Assembly (NCBI GenBank): GCA_945957495.1
Contig: CAMFLG010000003.1
Span: 1 to 34,858, forward strand
From: an uncultured Pseudorhodobacter sp.
Lineage (GTDB): Bacteria; Pseudomonadota; Alphaproteobacteria; Rhodobacterales; Rhodobacteraceae
Length of the DNA stretch: 34,858 bases
Reading direction: 5' to 3'
Part shown: one piece after another, positions 32,821-34,858 of the stretch
Numbering within the stretch: position 1 is the stretch's first letter
Layout: every line of letters begins with the position of its first letter
Made by a program: the position numbers and the translations under genes
Notes under the pieces: model-generated
Told to the model about the DNA's origin: nothing
What the model saw: the letters and a program-made list of their open reading frames with translations, nothing else
Databases searched by the model: none

Positions 32821-34116
32821 ATGAAAAAGCGCGCATTGGCACTGTGTTCGGCAGCCGCACTGTTCTGGGGCGGAATGGCCCTGGCCGAGGTTGATGTGCC
32901 TCCCTTCTATCAGGCCGTGGGCCAGATGCAGCCCACGGGCAAGCTGGGCGAGGTGCTGGCCAAGGAAGCCGTGGCGACCGATGTTGCCGGGGCAGAGGCG
33001 TGGCGCATCGCCTTCGTCTCTTCTGACCTGAACGGCAAGCCGACGATTTCCACCGCACTGGTCGTGGCCCCGACGGGCGATGCCCCTGCCGAGGGACGGC
33101 CAATCCTGGTTTGGGCGCATGGCACCACCGGCACGGCGCAAAACTGCGGCCCCTCGCAGGTGCTGAACCCCGCGCAGGATCTGAACGAATACAACCTGAT
33201 CGGCGGCACGTCCTGGACCGATTTCGGCATTCCGGGCCTGACCGATGCGATCAAGGCCGGCTATGCGGTGATCGCGCCGGATTATCAGGGCCTGGGCGGC
33301 GGCGGCGTGCATCAATATGCCATTGCCGCGACGCAGGGCCGCGATGCCATCAACGCCGCCCGCGCGGTGGGGGCGATGGGGCTTTCGGGCGCGGGTAAAT
33401 CCGCCGCCGTCATTGGCTGGTCGCAGGGCGGTGGTGCAGTGCTGGCGGCGGCCAGCCAGCCCGACTATATCAACCAGCCCGGAACCGCCTTTGACGGCCT
33501 GTCCTTTGTCGGCTTCGGCGCGATGGCACCGCAGGATGTGGCCGTGCTGATCCCGCCTGCGGCCTTGACCGAGGACGGCGCCAATCAGCTTATTCCGGGG
33601 TTGGCCGCGCAGTTTTCCGACAGTGTTTTCAACTTCACCCATTACGCAATGAGCATGTGGGCGATGCCTGCGGCCTTCCCCGAGTTGAAGCTGACCGACA
33701 TCTTCACCGAAGAGGGCGCAAAGGCGGTGAACGAAGTGTTTTCCGACAAATGCATGCATGCCGGGGCCGATACCATCAGCTTCACTTATGGTGACGATTT
33801 CAAGACATTGTTGAATCCGCAGCCCAGCAATGCGCTGGCTTGGGTCAAAGGCCTGGTTGCGGCCAGCGTGGCACCGGTCAAGCCGGTGGCGCCTGTGGTG
33901 ATCTACTTTGGCAGCAAGGATGTCACGGTTGATCCGAAGATGGGCGAACTTTACCGCACGCAGATGTGCGGGCTGGGCGGCGATGTGACCCGCGTGCAAT
34001 TGGCGGGCGAACAGAACCACTTCACCACCCCGCCCAATGCCACGCCGCTGCTGATGCCGTGGATCGCCGACCGTTTCGCCGGCAAACCCGCGCCAGAGGG
34101 CTGTCAGGCCGATTGA
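32821..34116 (+). CDS. Secreted alpha/beta hydrolase of the LIP (secretory lipase) family
   Basis: A 431-residue exported esterase/lipase candidate. Residues 1-22 form a signal peptide (MKKRALALCSAAALFWGGMA, cleavage at ALA/E). The oxyanion region is WAHGTTGTAQNCGPSQ (98-113), a typical opening of PF03583 LIP proteins. The nucleophile is Ser201 in GWSQGGG; candidate acid and base are the Asp in FGSKDVTVDP and the His in EQNHFTTP. Several cysteines (109, one in SDKCMHAG, one in QMCGLG, one near the end) could form disulfides, fitting an extracytoplasmic location. ATG 32821 follows GGGGGGAT; starts 6 and 27 bases upstream are less good. No functional link to the upstream operon is visible, and mobile-element remnants flank it. 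Confidence 0.82.
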   Translation: MKKRALALCSAAALFWGGMALAEVDVPPFYQAVGQMQPTGKLGEVLAKEAVATDVAGAEAWRIAFVSSDLNGKPTISTALVVAPTGDAPAEGRPILVWAHGTTGTAQNCGPSQVLNPAQDLNEYNLIGGTSWTDFGIPGLTDAIKAGYAVIAPDYQGLGGGGVHQYAIAATQGRDAINAARAVGAMGLSGAGKSAAVIGWSQGGGAVLAAASQPDYINQPGTAFDGLSFVGFGAMAPQDVAVLIPPAALTEDGANQLIPGLAAQFSDSVFNFTHYAMSMWAMPAAFPELKLTDIFTEEGAKAVNEVFSDKCMHAGADTISFTYGDDFKTLLNPQPSNALAWVKGLVAASVAPVKPVAPVVIYFGSKDVTVDPKMGELYRTQMCGLGGDVTRVQLAGEQNHFTTPPNATPLLMPWIADRFAGKPAPEGCQAD

Positions 34117-34199
34117 CCGGGACACCGGGATCGTCGCAGGTCCATTTCAGCGGGCAGCTGTGGGGGGCAGCAATTGGGTGGGACCGCTATTCGCGGGTC

Positions 34200-34269
34200 T
34201 CGGTAGGGTGCGTGATTTCACGCACCATGGCGACCCGATTAAGGTGCGTGAAATCACGCACCCTACCGA
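34200..34269. repeat. REP/BIME-like element: 27-bp perfect inverted repeat, each arm itself palindromic
   Basis: Two 27-base arms (34200-34226 and 34243-34269) are exact reverse complements around a 16-base spacer. Each arm starts with TCGGTAG and contains its own 9-bp palindrome (GGTGCGTGA/TCACGCACC, at 34207-34226 and 34243-34262). This head-to-head pair of short palindromes is the layout of bacterial interspersed mosaic elements, mobilised by RAYT transposases. The GTAGGGTGCG head resembles widely spread REP-like repeats as I remember them. As RNA it would form a very stable hairpin just after the lipase gene, so it may also act as its terminator. Confidence 0.75.
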
Positions 34270-34428
34270 TGTTGCGATGAAACTAGGCATCTCTCGTATC
34301 GCGTCCACCAGCAGTTCTTGGCTCTCTGCCGATTTCGCCAGTCGGAACCTCTGCTCGCCGGGAAAACAAAACCCGTCAAGCCAATTGCGGGACACATCTA
34401 TCCCAACCCAGGTCGCTGCTGTTATCAT
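34270..34428 (-). pseudogene. IS110-family transposase, N-terminal fragment
   Basis: From ATG 34428 (with an AAGGAAGAG site) 53 codons read MITAATWVGIDVSRNWLDGF and then CFPGEQRFRLAKSAESQELL. The VGIDVS..WLD block is the start of the RuvC-like DEDD catalytic domain of IS110 transposases, with the first acidic residue at Asp10. Whole enzymes are about 300-340 residues. Homology stops exactly where the REP-like inverted repeat begins at 34269; the frame then runs through repeat sequence to a stop at 34147. No remaining transposase sequence is found beyond the repeat, so it is a dead fragment and not just split by an insertion. Confidence 0.7.
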
Positions 34429-34858
34429 GTCTCTCTCTCTTCCTTATGCTTCGCGGTCCCGCACAACGGGCCGCAGTCAACTGTTCGAGACGGTGAGGAG
34501 AGGCGGGATCAGCCTGCCAAAAAAACGTGGGCAGGCCACAAGATGTTCAGCGCTGTCTCCAATCCTGTCGCCGCTCCTGGCCGGGAGAGGTGACGGGGGT
34601 ATCTAGATTAGGGCCGAGACACATAAGGGAAAGCCACAGCCGATGAACCGGACCATGGCAGTCCTAGCAACGCCCAAAGCGGGCCTTCGCGTCGGTTTAA
34701 ACAGGCGGCTTCAAGGTCATACCGGCTGTCGCCCGCCAGACCATGTCGGGCGCCCCGATTTAACCGCTGGGCATCGCGGGCACAGGCACGGTGTTTCCCG
34801 GATCCTTCAAAGGATGACGCCGGATCGTTCAAGACCCGGCCTTGGCGCTTAGCTAGCC
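34429..34858. other. 430-bp non-coding stretch upstream of the IS110 fragment, with two hairpins
   Basis: No convincing gene on either strand. Two hairpins lie within 110 bases of the transposase start: 34453-34474 (GCGG, one-base bulge, CCCG, 5-base loop, then CGGG and CCGC) and 34512-34536 (7-bp stem GCCTGCC/GGCAGGC, 11-base A-rich loop). In IS110-group elements the left non-coding end can encode a structured bridge RNA, so this could be its remnant. The motif GGGCCGAGACACAT at 34611-34624 nearly repeats one at 32595-32608. The rest, to the right edge, shows nothing I recognise. Confidence 0.4.

Noticed and set aside
32797..34125. Minus-strand open frame (about 442 codons)
   Set aside because: Antisense to the secreted hydrolase, which has a signal peptide, a good ribosome site and catalytic motifs.
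34608..34832. Small minus-strand frame of about 74 codons near the right edge
   Set aside because: No ribosome site, no recognisable motif, and composition unlike the neighbouring genes.
1..34858. CRISPR arrays, tRNA/rRNA genes, prophage or toxin-antitoxin genes
   Set aside because: I looked for regularly spaced repeats, cloverleaf-like segments and typical small gene pairs and found none.

Overview
The window looks like a chromosomal segment of a GC-rich alphaproteobacterium, most likely of the Rhodobacterales/Paracoccaceae type. The basis is the high GC content, tightly packed ATGA-overlapping operons, and the families present (DUF2291 lipoprotein with a ribose-type ABC transporter, fused E1 alpha/beta dehydrogenase, CaiB/BaiF, IclR). 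This taxonomic placement is inference. Nearly all of the DNA is metabolic. There are no tRNA or rRNA genes, CRISPR arrays or phage genes that I can see.

Layout. (1) 1-1291, minus strand: the start of a beta-lactamase-fold serine hydrolase, preceded by an acetylpolyamine amidohydrolase. (2) 1292-1864: no recognisable gene. (3) 1865-12002: a sugar-type import and breakdown locus in two divergent operons. The minus operon is an L-fucose/L-arabinose-isomerase-like gene (broken by a one-base frameshift near 6233), transketolase N half, transketolase C half and an FGGY kinase. The plus operon is a periplasmic sugar-binding protein, a DUF2291 lipoprotein, a double ABC ATPase, a permease and a DeoR regulator. 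The set of isomerase, kinase, split transketolase and family-2 binding protein matches the published D-apiose/apulose route better than ordinary pentose operons.

(4) 12078-32352: a 20-kb catabolic island in four transcription units around an IclR regulator. Minus: fused E1 alpha/beta 2-oxoacid/acetoin dehydrogenase, family-5 (dipeptide/opine type) binding protein, class III aminotransferase, class IV ((R)-amine-like) aminotransferase. Plus: acyl-CoA dehydrogenase, DUF1537 kinase, FucA-like class II aldolase. Minus: IclR, then a lipoyl/alpha-beta-hydrolase E2-like protein. Plus: Dpp-type permeases and ATPases, CaiB/BaiF CoA-transferase, FadJ-like bifunctional enzyme and aldehyde dehydrogenase. 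I read it as uptake of an amine- or amino-containing compound, transamination, TPP-dependent C-C cleavage to an acyl-CoA plus an aldehyde, then beta-oxidation and aldehyde oxidation. The substrate is unknown. A near-perfect 25-bp palindrome at 23613-23637 is a convincing IclR operator.

(5) 32353-34858: a secreted LIP-type lipase/hydrolase gene, then a scarred mobile-element zone. This holds a 27-bp perfect inverted repeat (REP/BIME-like) directly abutting the first 53 codons of an IS110-family transposase, whose upstream side carries two hairpins where IS110 elements can encode a guide (bridge) RNA.
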